A stretch of 64,000 bases of DNA from Trifolium pratense (taxonomy: Eukaryota; Streptophyta; Magnoliopsida; Fabales; Fabaceae), in the NCBI RefSeq assembly GCF_020283565.1, contig NC_060060.1, forward strand, positions 65,519,257 to 65,583,256, written 5' to 3'. Position numbers and translations under genes: made by a program. The notes below the pieces were generated by a model. That model searched no databases, had not been told where the DNA came from, and saw only the letters and a list, made by a program, of their open reading frames with translations. Shown here in pieces: positions 1 through 12,035 of this stretch; the first letter of the stretch is position 1; each line of letters starts with the position of its first letter.

Positions 1-265
1 GGGCCAAGTGTCAATATAAGCAAATGTCTTTATCTTTTAATTTACTATTCACACCACACTCAACCATAAACATATTATTAAGTTGAATCAAGAAAATAAA
101 AACTACACAAAATATTATTTTAATAGAGAAAAATATTTATTTGACTCAATAAATCAAAACTTGCAATTTATTTAAAATGACTTTAAATTAAACACTAAAC
201 TAATAAAATTTTATTAAAACTTAATTAAAAAGACTCTAAAATAGCGACTGATGAGGATCTCATCA
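1..265 (-). repeat. 3' LTR of the Athila-like element (inner part only)
   Basis: This segment equals 5073-5337 except at two positions (near 214 and 256). It ends on the plus strand at the inner boundary ...CTCATCA, which on the minus strand is the TG start of the LTR. The remaining roughly 900 bp of this LTR lie left of the window. Confidence 0.9.
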
Positions 266-278
266 CAACCCCAAACTT
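266..278 (-). other. Polypurine tract of the Athila-like element
   Basis: On the minus strand the bases directly before the 3' LTR read AAGTTTGGGGTTG. This purine-rich tract is in the expected place for priming plus-strand DNA synthesis. Confidence 0.6.
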
Positions 279-1655
279 AGTCTGTTACTTGTCCTCAAGG
301 AACAAATTTATCAAATGAACAATCACAAAGGGTTGACAACTTCCTTACACAACATCAAATACAATCAACTTGGAAATTCCTCTAAGCACTTCAATTATCA
401 AACCTTCAATGCAACTTCTCTTCACAATGATCTCAATCCAAACAAGACTAAAAAATTATTCACAATATTTGACCAAGCTCAATAATCACTTCACTCACTC
501 GCTTTCTCTCAATTGTTTACTCGGGCAATCACTCAATCAACACAAACCAAACTATTCTACCATAGGCTTGCAAGAATTCTAACAATCAATCGATAAGCAA
601 ATTAAATACACACTTTTGAGGTCTTAAAGGTCATAATTTGGCTTAGGTAAGGTTGGATTTTTTTTGGGAAGTGAGTTAAAAACTTGGAGTTAAGGACATA
701 CCCAATTCCACTTTATCTTTCAATCTCAACACATAAAAACATCAAGCAACCACAAACTATTATTCGTTCTTTTCATTCTTTTCTCTTCATATTTTTTTTT
801 TGAAGTAGTCACCTTTTTTTTTCTTTTCAAAATTACAAACATTTGACTTCTTGATTTTTCAACATTTTTCATTTTCATTTTTTTTCACAATTCAAGTTCT
901 TTAGTATACTCACCCCAAACTTATTTGGTTGCTAATTCCAAAAGCAACCCCAAACTTAAGCATTTGCAATATGTAATGAAAATCAACTTAACTCCAAGAA
1001 AATGTTTTTTTTTTAACAAAAATATGGGTTAAGTGATCAATCAACAAAGAAATGTAAAGCTCAAAGGGGCTAAGCAAAGGATATAAGCATGCAAGGGTAG
1101 GCAACAAAGGCTCAAGATACCAACAAAAGTTGCCTCGGTGTGTAATCATTGCAGTCAATCAATTAAAAGAACACAAGCAAGTTCTAGAGAATAAGTAAAG
1201 TAGTGGACTCACATAGCGAGAAACAATCCAAGTGTTTAGGCTCAAAATCTCACGGTTTAAACGGCCGGATTATCGAACGGTTAAAATTGTGAATGTTCAT
1301 CAGCTTGTCTTTCAATCCATCAATCGCAAAAATCCGTTGCACTGCAAGAAATTTCATTTCAGATGCTCAAATTAAAAACCAAGATAATTGTATATAGAAG
1401 TGAATGAAAAGATGGTGTCAAACAAATGGGACTTTCCAAAAGATAAAGGTGCTCATTAAGAACAAAGTAAAATGTGCAAGTGATCATCACAGTCATCCAA
1501 GATCAGTCAATTATTATAGACACTAAAAAGAAAAGATAAAAGTACTTAAATAAAAAGGGAGAGAAAAAGGATATAAATGGACCATAGAGATCCCATGGGT
1601 TGCCTCCCATGAAGCGCGTGTTTAACGTCCCAAGCTCGACACATCATCATCCACG
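279..1655. other. Non-coding part of the Athila-like element
   Basis: No supported coding region. Homopolymer A/T runs are frequent (790-1010). The segment near 1590-1640 resembles the conserved untranslated stretch that follows pol in plant Ty3/gypsy elements, recalled from general familiarity. If so, the whole pol region has been removed between it and the protease. Small open frames here have no recognisable similarity. Confidence 0.5.
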
Positions 1656-2654
1656 TTAGGGAGGATACTTCAAATTTGATTCCACTCGGCTCCTCTTTTC
1701 CTCCTTCTTCAAAGGGGTGAGCAACCTACTAACGATCACCGGTTGCTTATAATCATCTCCCAAAAATACAAATTTCCCATTAGAAGGGATTGCTTTCAAA
1801 TCCGGAGAAATTGACTTTGTTGCTTCTTTCTTTGAGTTCTCACTCTCATCTTCAATGACATTCGCTTTAAAGCATTGTGGAATCTCATCTTGATTTCTCA
1901 TACCTTCAAAGATGTTGAAGTTAACTTTCTCATCATTGAACCTCAACATTAAATCACCCATCTCCACATCAATTAGAGCTCTCCCGGTTGCCACAAAGGG
2001 TCTTCCCAATAAAAGAGGCACTTCGGCATTTTCCTCCATATCGAGAATTACAAAATCCGCCGGAAAGACAAATTCGGCCACTCTTACCAAAACATCTTGT
2101 AAGATTCCATAGGGGTACATGATTGACCGATCCGCAAGAGATAATTGCATCTTGGTGGGTTTAGCTATGGCACCGGGTATTTTTTTCATCATAGAGAGGG
2201 GCATCAAGTTGATGCTTGCTCCTAAGTCACAAAGTGCTCTCCCAACATGTAAATTCCCAATAGAACAAGGTATAGTGAAACTACCAGGATCTTTCTTCTT
2301 TTGTGGGAGTTTTCTTTGAAGAATTGCACTACACTCTTCCGTCAACAACACGGTTTCATCCTCTTTAGGCTTCCTCTTCTTAGTCAACAACTCCTTCATG
2401 AACTTGGCATACATAGGCATTTGCTCCAAAGCTTCCATAAACGGAATTGTGACTTGAAGGCTATTAAACATCTCCATGAACTTCTTAAAGTCAATATCTT
2501 TTCTCTTACTCTTCTTTTTGTGAGGGTAGGGTAGCTTTTCATGAGGTAGAACTACTTGAGCTTTTTCTCCATCTTTCAAAATTTTACTCTTAATTTTCTT
2601 CAAATTTGAGTCGTTATCGACAAATCTTGCATCATTTTTTTTCTTCTCTTCCAC
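1656..2654 (-). pseudogene. Retrotransposon aspartic protease region (Athila-like)
   Basis: This open frame of 332 codons carries the retropepsin active-site motif CDLGASINLMP near residue 145 and the downstream flap/hydrophobic motif LLGRPFVATGRALIDV near residue 215, both typical of Athila-type gag-pol. In the complete element the protease would cleave the gag-pol polyprotein inside virus-like particles. The N-terminal 50 residues are lysine-rich. It follows the gag frame with a shift of reading frame (gag stop at 2657-2659), and no reverse transcriptase follows. The start at 2654 is only the first ATG in the frame and is unlikely to be a real initiation codon, because protease is normally made as part of gag-pol. 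I call it a pseudogene fragment because the upstream gag is interrupted. Confidence 0.8.
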
Positions 2655-2656
2655 CT

Positions 2657-3989
2657 TTATCTCATTTTCAACTCCTCCCTCTTTTTCTTTTCTTTCTCAC
2701 TTTTTTCTATTTTTTTATTTTCACTCTTATTTTCGACTTCTTTCTCAAGCTCATCATTTCTCTCATTTTCAACTTCTCCCTCGTGATATTTTTCCTTTCC
2801 ACTCCTTCCTTTTACCACCTCATCCTCAACTTCATTTGACATATTTTCCTTGGAACATGACTCACTTACCGGTGTAGGCACCACTCTACTTCGCAAATGA
2901 ATTGCATTACAACTCTCCTTTTTAGGATTATTGCATGTGTTTCCTTCAAATCCGCCATTAGATGACGACGCAACTTGCCTAGACAATTGGCCCATTTTCG
3001 TTTCCAAATTCTTGATGTAGGCTTCATGATTTTTATTTGTTGATTCTTGACTTATCCTCATAGCTTCTTGACTTGTCTTCATAGCCTCGAAATTTACTTG
3101 TATCATCTTCATGACTTGAGAAAGAGTTTCTTCCAATGGTGAAGGTCTACTTGGTGGAAGTTGAGCTTGTGATGTTGACACTTGTTGTACTTGAGCATGA
3201 ACAAGCTTGTTGGTGGTCAAATGTTTTATAAAAGTCTCCATGTGAACATTCATGAGCTTGAAATTTGCTAACAAAGCCCTTTGAGTGTCAAGCTCCAACG
3301 TACTCACTTTATTCTTAGCTCCTTTCTCATTAAGAGCTCTATATTCATTTTGCGCCATGGCTTCCACAAGCTCTTTAGCCTCATTTGCAACCTTGTTATT
3401 AATGGAACCACCCGCAGATACATCAAGTAACATGCGAGTTTGTGCTCTTAAACCTTGAGTAAAATATTGCATTTGAGCCAAATTATCCACACCATGATCG
3501 GGACACTTCTTCAAGAGGAGTTTGAACCTTTCCCATCCGTCATAAAGAGACTCGGAATCTCCTTGTTCGAAGTTTGTGATCTCGGCTTTTTTTTTCTAGG
3601 AACTTGTAAATTGGGAAAAAGCGGTCCGAAAATTTGACTCTCAATTCGTTCCATGTTTTAATTGTCCCATTAGGCAAGGTATCCAGCCAATCTCTGGCTC
3701 TTCCGGTAAGAGAAAATTTGAATAGTCTCAACCTTTTGGCACATTCTTAGACACCCGGAGGGTCGGTGTAATCACACACATCTAAGAAGTTACTCAAATG
3801 CAGATTTGGACACTCTGAGTCGGCCCCAGAAAACTTGTTCTCCTTTAAAGCTTTTATGACGGAACTTCTGATATCAAAAGCTACCGGGTTTGCCGGTTGA
3901 AACCCTCTAAGATCTTGATCTCCATTTGCTCCTCTACCATAATCTCCCAACGTTCTCCTTGGTGGTGGCGGTGGTTGCACCTCCGCCAT
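2657..3989 (-). pseudogene. Broken gag of the Athila-like element
   Basis: The probable start is the ATG at 3987-3989, beginning MAEVQPPPPPRRTLGDYGRG, not the upstream non-ATG extension. The N-terminal part runs to an in-frame TAA at 3747-3749. The same frame then resumes with the retrotransposon gag core (FKFSLTGRARDWLDTLPNG). A reading-frame change follows in a run of nine T on the plus strand near 3588-3596, after which gag continues in another frame to a stop at 2657-2659. The last part (from about 3514) is rich in Lys/Glu near the C-terminus and has no clear CCHC knuckle. Gag would form the particle that packages element RNA. Two separate lesions mean this copy cannot make full-length gag. 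Confidence 0.82.
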
Positions 3990-4146
3990 TTCAATTGCAC
4001 CTAAGCAAACACAAACAAACAAATACCCAAGCAGCACAACAATATAAAAGAAAGACTAATAAGGCTAAATAATAGAAAGAAAAAAAAATAATTATGTACT
4101 AAAATCCTAATTAAAGCTAAATTGCCTTGTCAAAATTAATCAACAA

Positions 4147-4164
4147 TCCCCGGCAACGGCGCCA
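4147..4164 (-). other. Primer binding site for tRNA-Asp
   Basis: The minus strand reads TGGCGCCGTTGCCGGGGA, complementary to the 3' end of plant tRNA-Asp including CCA. It starts six bases inside the 5' LTR boundary. tRNA-Asp priming is characteristic of Athila elements. Confidence 0.88.
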
Positions 4165-4170
4165 AAAACT

Positions 4171-5337
4171 TGATAGAAATTTTGCAAGTGTACAAAATAA
4201 TTACTAGTAGTAAAAATTATCGATCCTCAGGGATTGAGATTAATATAAAGCAAAACAATTAAACTATTACTTAAGAGGAAATTAAAATACATTTGGGGGG
4301 TTTGCATTGCAAGTTGTTTGACAATTTGAAAGTAAAAATATTGAATTCAACAATTAAAGAAAGAGATTGGGTTTGTTTCGAATCCCTCATATTTCACTAT
4401 GGATGTTAGCGTCTAATACCCTTATGATGATCAATTCAATTATCACGACGGTTCAACTAAGCCACTATACCCATTCTCATGGTGTATAACTCACTATTTT
4501 ACACTATAATCCTCTAATCTCTTAGGCCAATTAAATAGTTAAAATAGGCAAACATTGAACGTTAAACCATAAGTCAAAACCCCTAATTCCCTATCTCTAG
4601 ATCAATTACAAGATTGAACAATCAATTTAGGTCCAATTCATACAATTAATCTCTTAATCAATATGAATCTCAAATCATACATGAACATTCATCAATGCAA
4701 TAAACATTAAACACAAATATTGATTGAATAGAAAATTGAATTAATCAAAAGAGTATCAATACAAAACTAACATGTGAAACCCATAGATTCATACAAGTTC
4801 ATCTTACAAAACCCAATCGAAGACAATTTAGCTACACATTAAACTAAATAAACAGTGAAAGAAAGAAAATAGAACCAAGAACTTGCATCATGGTGTCACC
4901 CACGTCAATCTCTCTTCTATCGCGCTGTTCCTCTGTTTCTTCTTTTCTTTCCCAGCGTAACTCCCTCTTGTTCATCTGTTCTTCATCCTTCTTCTAGCAA
5001 CAAGCCACTATGTTGTTGTTAATTCCTTTTTCACGTGTCCTTCAATTTCAAGACCTAAAGGCTTTTTCTACTGGGCCAAGTGTCAATATAAGCAAATGTC
5101 TTTATCTTTTAATTTACTATTCACACCACACTCAACCATAAACATATTATTAAGTTGAATCAAGAAAATAAAAACTACACAAAATATTATTTTAATAGAG
5201 AAAAATATTTATTTGACTCAATAAATCAAAACTTGCAATTTATTTAAAATGACTTTAAATTAAACACTAAACTAATTAAATTTTATTAAAACTTAATTAA
5301 AAAGACTCTAAAATAGCGACTGATGAGAATCTCATCA
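4171..5337 (-). repeat. 5' LTR of the Athila-like element (1167 bp)
   Basis: On the plus strand it begins TGATAG and ends CTCATCA, so it has TG...CA termini in either orientation. The inner edge abuts the primer site and the outer edge is shared exactly with the other LTR. It contains no open reading frame of note. Confidence 0.88.
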
Positions 5338-5458
5338 GATACCTTTATAAACTTAATAAAGAAATAGAAAATATTCACACCTCATAAAATTGGACAATAA
5401 TGATAAAATTGTTACAAAAATATTTTAGAAGTCATAGTCAAACTCCTCATTAGGGGAT

Positions 5459-5671
5459 TGGGATGTCGACTTGACCCATATATTTCGTGAAGGAAATTTC
5501 ACAGCATATTATTTAGCTAAGTTAGGGGCTCAACCCCTTTCAAGACTCGTTATTTTATAGGATATTCTTCGTAATTTTGTCTTCAATTTTCCTTGCAGAT
5601 GTTTTAGATGCGACGTTTACTCGTCGTTAATTTATTTTGCTTTTTGTTTTTTTATTTTTTCCTCTATGTAA
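5459..5671 (+). pseudogene. RNase H-like relic of a LINE or RNase H-type transposon protein
   Basis: The frame from 5459 reads WDVDLTHIFREGNFTAYYLA, matching the C-terminal part of plant RVT_3/RNase H domains (the H-x-x-R-E-G-N ... A-x-x-L-A-K-L-G-A pattern). There is a stop after ...LSRLVIL, after which the same frame continues with a hydrophobic tail before another stop. Plant LINE ORF2 proteins often end this way. The upstream part of the domain is missing; the Athila-like element ends 120 bp to the left and may have separated it. Non-functional fragment. Confidence 0.55.
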
Positions 5672-6803
5672 ACAAATAAAAAAACTCCTCACTCAATGCT
5701 AGAACAAATCTAATTATCACAAATAATAATAATAAGGCATATCCAAACTCCTCATTTATAGATCAAATTTAATTACTTTCAATTTCGAATTTTAACTACA
5801 AATAAGTAGTAGTCAAATGCTATAAAAAATAAATAAATAAGTAGTAGTCAAATACTTATTATTAGGGGTGTTTAAATCCAAATCGATCTAAATAAAATTG
5901 TAAATTAATCCAAAAAAATTGAAAATCGTCAAAAATTGATTCTCTAATGTGTTTGAATGTCTTTTTGTAAAAACTATTGGATCAAATCAGATTGTGGTTT
6001 GATTTCTTAAAACCGATTCAAACTGAAAACATACATAGATTTTTTATATTAATATCATATATTGCATTAAGCTATTATTTATAGTGTTTTTATAATATTA
6101 ATATTCAATAAAAAAAATTAAACTTTTTAATTTTGATATTAAAAAACCAATCTAAATTAAACAACATAAAATTAAATCCTATCAGATCAATTTTTTTAAA
6201 TTTGTCATCCAAAACCAAACCGTAATTTTTTTTTATTGAATAAATTTTTTGTCTCAAAACCATCCAAACCCCAAACACTCCTTTAGGTTTGGAGGGTGAA
6301 ACAAATAAAAATGAGGGAGAGTAATATATATTGGATACTTCTTTAGGTTTAATCCCATAATTTCTTTGTGTATAGAGAATCAGGAAACCGCCGTACAATT
6401 AACATAACCCACACCAATTCATTTAAAAGAACATTAACTCCGACAATAATCTTTCATGAGACCAAAATGTGTTCTGATTTTGACTGTCACTAGCTTTTGG
6501 TTTTAGGAAACCGCCCATAGCATGCTACAATAACATTTGGTTGCGGAATATGGGGGATATATCTATCACTATTGGGGTCATAAAGAAAGTTTGTTCCATA
6601 AAAGGCAAATCAAGTTTCAAAAGATTGTCCCAATAGTCATGGTAAAGACATGAAAAAAACCCCGTGGCATGAACTACAAATCCTGCCAGCTCCCTTACTG
6701 CCTATGAAGTTTCTTCGAAGCTTTCATTAATATATACAGACTATTATAGTACAGGTTGCCCCAATTTATACAATATATTTATTTACAATATATTTATTTT
6801 CGG
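5672..6803. other. Intergenic AT-rich DNA
   Basis: No gene is recognised. An open frame on the minus strand (6105-6398) is low-complexity and has no similarity I can name. The part 6440-6740 is less AT-rich but shows no coding pattern. Confidence 0.5.
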
Positions 6804-7260
6804 TGTTACACGTTGTTCTGGACTATACTAGAATTAGTCCAGCATTACACCCTCTAGGCCCTAATATGGCTTGTCCCACCACATCCATGTCAGCAGAACA
6901 TGATGGAACCTCTCCACCAGGATATGAGCAGAATACTGTTCCACCCACTATCTAAGAGTAATATCTAGGCAGTCTCTCTTATTAGGTCCAAACAGATCCA
7001 ACCCAATAAAATGACATTTGACCCAGCGTTGGGGGCTATATAAACTCTCATATTCAGGAGAGCAAGGTAACACTATTGCTTCACTCATTTACTTTCTCTC
7101 TCTTGTAACTGAATGCTCTCATTATCTCTCTAACTTTGGTATCATAGCGCCTGTAGGTACAACCCCCACCTCCGTGGATCAGCTGTTCGACCCGCCGTCA
7201 ACCACCTGCTCAACGGACTGTAGCTGCCCATCTACCTGTTCTGATCATCAGTTAAGATCG
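6804..7260 (+). mobile_element. LTR plus primer-site stub of a retrotransposon (candidate)
   Basis: A possible LTR starts TGTTACACG at 6804, has a TATA-like element (CTATATAAACTC near 7034) and a pyrimidine-rich leader, and is followed at 7137 by TGGTATCATAGCGCC. That sequence resembles the plant initiator tRNA-Met primer site TGGTATCAGAGC. The next 100 bp are GC-richer, as at the start of a gag leader. No second LTR, gag or pol is present. The boundaries are approximate and the LTR end does not show a clean CA. Confidence 0.4.
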
Positions 7261-7785
7261 CACATATATACGACCCTTTTATTTTTATTATGTAGTTTCT
7301 TTTTTATGGTCTCCATTTGTCTTGTGCAGATATGTTTTGGTTATACAAAATTGGTTTATAACTTACAAGATTTATGATGTATCTCATTTATAAACTCTTT
7401 TTGGATTTTATCCTTTTTCAAACGTAAGAATTTTAAGGGATAGTAGAACTTCCGATTAATGTTTTTTAGTGTTGCTATTATTTCTAAGACTTTGAATTTA
7501 ATTATCACTTTAAGCTGACAAAACTTTACCATATGTTGTTTTCTAAGTATATCTAATATGCAACTGTGAATCCTTCAAAATAATTGATTTTAATTAATTA
7601 AAGAATTTGATATCATCCAACATATATTTTTTCATATATAATTATCAATCAAGATATCAAACACTGAATTAAATAATTAAGAGACAAAAACAATTATCAC
7701 GCTGATATACTTATTTTTAATATAATCATCTGATTTTCAAGAAAAATGTTATGGTATTTTGGAGTTCCGTGGCAAGAAAAATAAA
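7261..7785. other. Intergenic AT-rich DNA
   Basis: Nothing recognisable. No coding pattern or repeat boundary is seen. Confidence 0.4.
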
Positions 7786-8072
7786 GGGTCTGTTTGGTAA
7801 AAATAAATTATAAGCTAGCTGATAGCTGAAAAGCTAGCTAATTGAAATTAAATTATTTGGTAAAATTGGCTTTTAAAGTGATTAATAAATATAAAATGAC
7901 ATAATTGATAGTAGATATATAGTTGCTTTTTTAGAGTGGATAGTTATTAAATTAAAGGGTAAAAATTGAATAAAGTGTAAAAAGTTGTAAGCTATAAGCT
8001 CAAACGCTACTTAAAATAACATCTAAACAAAAGCTATAAGCTAGTAAAAAAAACTTGTTACCAAACAAATCT
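7786..8072. mobile_element. hAT-like MITE with TTTGGTAA ends
   Basis: The left end reads GGGTCTGTTTGGTAA and the right end TTACCAAACAAATC, an imperfect terminal inverted repeat. The interior repeats the motif AAGCTATAAGCT and has no coding capacity. Related sequence with the same TTTGGTAAAATTAG core recurs at about 23600-24440 and 63815-64000. I could not settle a target duplication. Confidence 0.6.
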
Positions 8073-10335
8073 AATTTTTTGAAACAAACTTATAAGCTCA
8101 TATATTTGTGTTACCAATACACCCAAAGTCTAATTATGAATTCGAAATTTTCAGGACAATTCATTCTAAAAAAATCTCATAACTACTTGAACTCAAACAT
8201 TACTATTCAAACAAAAAAAAAAAAACTTGAACTCAAACATTTCTACCACACACTTTGTTGATTCTATATATTTTCAACCGTATAATAAAACAACATTGAA
8301 ATGAAACAAACAATGAATACCCGCAAAGGAAACATGCATGATGTCACCTATGGCAACCAACTGACCCACGTTTTTCCATTTTTGTTTGGATTTGGAAATG
8401 ACAATACAAGATAAGAGTCAAAATGTTGAATTATATAGTCCTTTCCTTGAATATATTTCCCTTTGCAAAGTACAAACATAAATGAGAAAGCCAAATATTG
8501 GAATGGTAGTGTACTGTTTAGAAATGGTAATGCCGGTTCATAGATACGAAGAGAAGACTTTATATGCATGCATTTTTCCGCATGCGATTAGACAGTAGTA
8601 TACCCATATAATTTGGCATTCAACTTAAATGAACTTCAATGTTGATGAGACACTCCTAGTTGAATTACTCAAGAGACAAATTCTGCATGCATCATGACAT
8701 ATATAGAAAGCTATATATTCAATTTCAAGGTCATGGATAACTGCATGCGCAAAAGGAAATATTCGATCGAATAAATTACTATATACTATACTTTATTTTT
8801 GTCTTAGTTAAAGTATACTTTATGCACAATTAAGGGCAACCAACCAATAAAATTGTGAGTTAACAATGTACTAGTATATGCTTTATTGCTACTTTTAGGT
8901 TTTTAGGTTTGTTTTAAAATAAGTAAAACTTTTGCAATAAGTCATTCGTTCGGCCATTTTTTTAATTTTCCTTCTTTTCAAAGCAAAGATTAATAATGGT
9001 TTTATAATGGTGTTTACACCTAAAATTGGCTAAAAATAAATAAAATCCACCAGGTCAAGAAAGAAAAACAATCGAATTTAGGGTTAGTCAAATTCTCTTA
9101 TGTTTAATGAGTGTTCGATGAGTGCAAAAATAGCCAAATTCTGTTCATTTTTTTTTTTACTTTAATCACCAGTTTAATTTGGTTCGGGAGATTTCAGCCA
9201 TCTCTTGATCGCAGTTGTGAGGATCGAAATTCTCTTCATTTTAAGTCCACAGAGATTTATAGAGGTCATGAGAGCGTTAGAACCAGTCAGAGTTTTGTAA
9301 AACTTGAAATTTTGACTCATCCACCATTATTGACATAACTATTGGCACGGATCAATCAAACAAGTTATTTATGCATTTTCTTAGTTTCAGTGACTCGAAA
9401 ATATCAAACTCTAAACTTAACACTCTTTACAGAATTGTTAAGAAACTTAAAAGTGATCGAGTGGTAGGATACCTTCCTCAATAGGGAGAAATCTCGGCTA
9501 ACTTTCAAGTTAAACAATGTTAACGACCAAATAAATTTTTTAAATCTGTCACTGCGGTGCCATGTAATGTTGTGTTTAGTCGCGTAAAGCTGTGAGTAAC
9601 ATAGTAAACCTTATTGAGGCGATGGAGAGCTAGAGCAAGATGACAACCCAATTTTGATAAAAGTCCATTGATCAAATTATTATTGTTCAATGTCATAAAT
9701 ACTAAATTATGTGTCTGGGCTTGCAGAGTGTTTATTAGTGTGGTGAGAAATTAAGGACAGAGGAAAAAACAGAGCAGTTGCAGTGAAGAATAAAAGTCTA
9801 AATGAAATTTAATAAAAGAAAACGAAATGGTGGTGAAGTAATAATACAAGAATACGATGAATTAATATCCAAGTACAATCCCAAGCCTGTGTCTATAATT
9901 CAAATATACGTGAGATTTAGTTATTGGACTAAATTTAGTTTTTTTTTTTCTCTTCTCAATTCAAGATCGAAGATATAGAATACTTTGATTTATCTTTTTT
10001 TACGGTTTTATTAATTTTATCATTTTTTTTAAGCAAAAAGGTGGACACAAATATATATATATATCTTAAGAGCAAATGTTAATGAATTAAAAGTGGAAAT
10101 TTCATCTTATGTGTATTTAATTTCTTAAAAATGTAAATATTTTCAACTGTTATAAATTATCATAAGTTTAAATTTTCATCCATGTGTAGCATATATGCAT
10201 TTATTGTGTCAGATTAATTATATTCCAACTATTACAAATATTGTCGATCTGTTAAATTACTCGTATCATTTAATTTTGTTGACTATCTTACTTATTCACA
10301 ATTTTTAAGCTACAATTAAAATATCCAATTTATAA
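8073..10335. other. Intergenic DNA without a recognised gene
   Basis: AT-rich with several CATGCATG-type RY motifs (8333, 8563, 8684). Short open frames (for example 8348-8569 minus and 9111-9338 plus) have no recognisable domains. The stretch 9180-9640 is less AT-rich but has stops in all frames that I followed. Confidence 0.45.
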
Positions 10336-10420
10336 GTCATTAGGTTTGGTCTAATGATTAAGTATTTTGATCTATCCTAAAAATCATAGGTTTGATTCTC
10401 AATTTCATCATAAAAAAATA
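10336..10420 (+). repeat. tRNA-like SINE fragment (candidate)
   Basis: Contains a box A-like segment (TGGTCTAATGATTAAG) followed by a box B-like segment (AGGTTTGATTCTC) and an A-rich tail, the arrangement of a tRNA-derived SINE head. It cannot fold as a good tRNA, so it is not called a tRNA gene. Confidence 0.35.
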
Positions 10421-11699
10421 TAAAAAATCCAACTCATACAATTTTTGAGACAAAATAATGATTTACTTTTTTCTTTTTTACAATAATAATGATTTACTTC
10501 TAATATTCCAAGGGAGTATAGTATTTCATAGTGGCCAAAATAAAGACAATTCTAATTGATCAATGATTCATTGAGAAATTTCTACATCGTAATGTGTCTA
10601 TCCTAGCAGACCTATGGGACCCAAAATTAGGGTACCAAAAATTTCTTGTATGGCATATGGGTGAAATGGCATAATTATACGTAGCAAAGAGCCATGTTCA
10701 TGTGACCCTTCTTGTCCCCATCAACAAAAGAAATGGCTTCACTTGCAACTTGCTAGCTAATTAAGCTCTCCTTCCATGGGAGGAGACGTACTATTCTACT
10801 TGCTAGCTGAGTAGATTAACTATTTATAGCTAAGGAAATCTATAATATTTAATTCAAATTGTGCAGGTGTTCTATGTTCCCTTGCATGTGCTACATCATG
10901 TGAAACCCACATGTCACCCATGCCACGTAATCAAAAATGTCATATTTTGATGTATAAGATTTGAGTGCCAATTGCAATGAGCTATCTCTTCTTTTTTTTG
11001 TTGACAAAATGGTTAATGTTACTAATTAGTTTGTTAGGTTAGTATTTATTCATTATACGAATTTTCGAAAGTAGTTAACACAAATTACCGTGATATAGTG
11101 GAAATGAATTAGATGCAGTTATGTTTTCTATATAATCACGTAGTTATGTTGTTTGTGACAGTTCAAACAAGATCAAACAGTCTGAAAAATGCATATATTA
11201 TATTTTTATTTAATAGTTCTACAAATATACTATTTAAATTAATACAATTCAATTTTGATTGAACGATCATTAACATCTGACTACATGACTATAGGCATAG
11301 AGACAAAAGTCTTGACCTGATTATCATGTGTTTGGTTTACTTGTTGAAAAAAAAATCAGAAAATAGAGACAAAAATAAAATAATTATGTATTTTTTGATT
11401 GGTGGATTATAGTCTTTTATCTTGTCTTCATAGTATGTAATACTATCTTTGTAATGGGGTTTTAAATATCCCTTGTACCTACGTGAATAAATTTTTCTTT
11501 TAAAGAAAAAAGTTAAATAATTTTTTATGAATACAAATAAGTATTCAGGGTATTAGTAAAAATTTAAATTTCTTTTTTCGGACCGGACAAAAGCCGAATA
11601 TACTTAAAGTTCATAGGCATAAAATCTCAATGCAAGTTAACAAGTATAAAAGGACAATTATGTTCTCCTAGCACATGTCTTTAACCAATAAGAATTCAG
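10421..11699. other. Intergenic DNA without a recognised gene
   Basis: No coding pattern. Near 10750-10810 the short sequence ACTTGCTAGCT occurs twice, 60 bp apart. Nothing else is identified. Confidence 0.4.
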
Positions 11700-12035
11700 C
11701 ACAGGCCCGACCCGACCTGAGTATAGGCAATGAATGCCATGGCCTAGTACCCATGATATTAAGGGGCCCAATTTTTTTTATACCTACCTATTATTATAAA
11801 ACAAAAAAAATCTTAGTCGAAAAAAATGTTGGCGGACATTGATGTTGATGCACTTATCAATGATTTTGCATCTGAAAATACTTGGAGAAATCGTTTCTTA
11901 TGAATCTTCGTGTAATTTTTTTTTTATATTTTGTAAGATTACTATTATATATATTAATACTATTATATTAAATGAAAGAAGTTTTTTTCTTATGTTTGGC
12001 CTAGGGCCCATGAAATGTCAGGAATAGGGCTGATT
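11700..12035 (+). pseudogene. hAT (TTF-type) transposase C-terminal relic
   Basis: A short frame near 11826 reads LADIDVDALINDFASENTWR, resembling the very C-terminal end of TTF-type hAT transposases, which finish with an IDNFASxKAR-like motif. It is flanked by GGGGCCC-containing sequence (11761 and 12003) often seen around such relics. Only about 20 codons are recognisable before a stop. The rest of the transposase is absent. Confidence 0.45.

Larger units (their letters stand above)
1..5337 (-). mobile_element. Athila-like Ty3/gypsy LTR retrotransposon, gag-protease only, left LTR cut by window edge
   Basis: Read on the minus strand, the order is 5' LTR (4171-5337), primer binding site, gag, protease, a non-coding stretch, polypurine tract, and 3' LTR (1-265, continuing outside the window). 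Positions 1-265 align without gaps to 5073-5337 with only two differences, so the insertion is recent. No reverse transcriptase, RNase H or integrase can be found in the 3.9-kb interior, so the element must use enzymes from relatives. The primer site matches tRNA-Asp, as is usual for Athila. The right flank after the LTR begins GATAC; its partner target duplication lies outside the window. Confidence 0.88.

Noticed and set aside
1912..2839. Plus-strand open frames opposite gag and protease
   Set aside because: They are mirror frames of the minus-strand retrotransposon coding region.
7018..7377. 119-codon plus-strand open frame
   Set aside because: It runs through an apparent LTR leader and primer site, and its sequence has no recognisable domain.
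10741..10812. Possible microRNA precursor around the repeated TTGCTAGCT
   Set aside because: The repeats are direct, not inverted, and no known plant microRNA sequence is visible.
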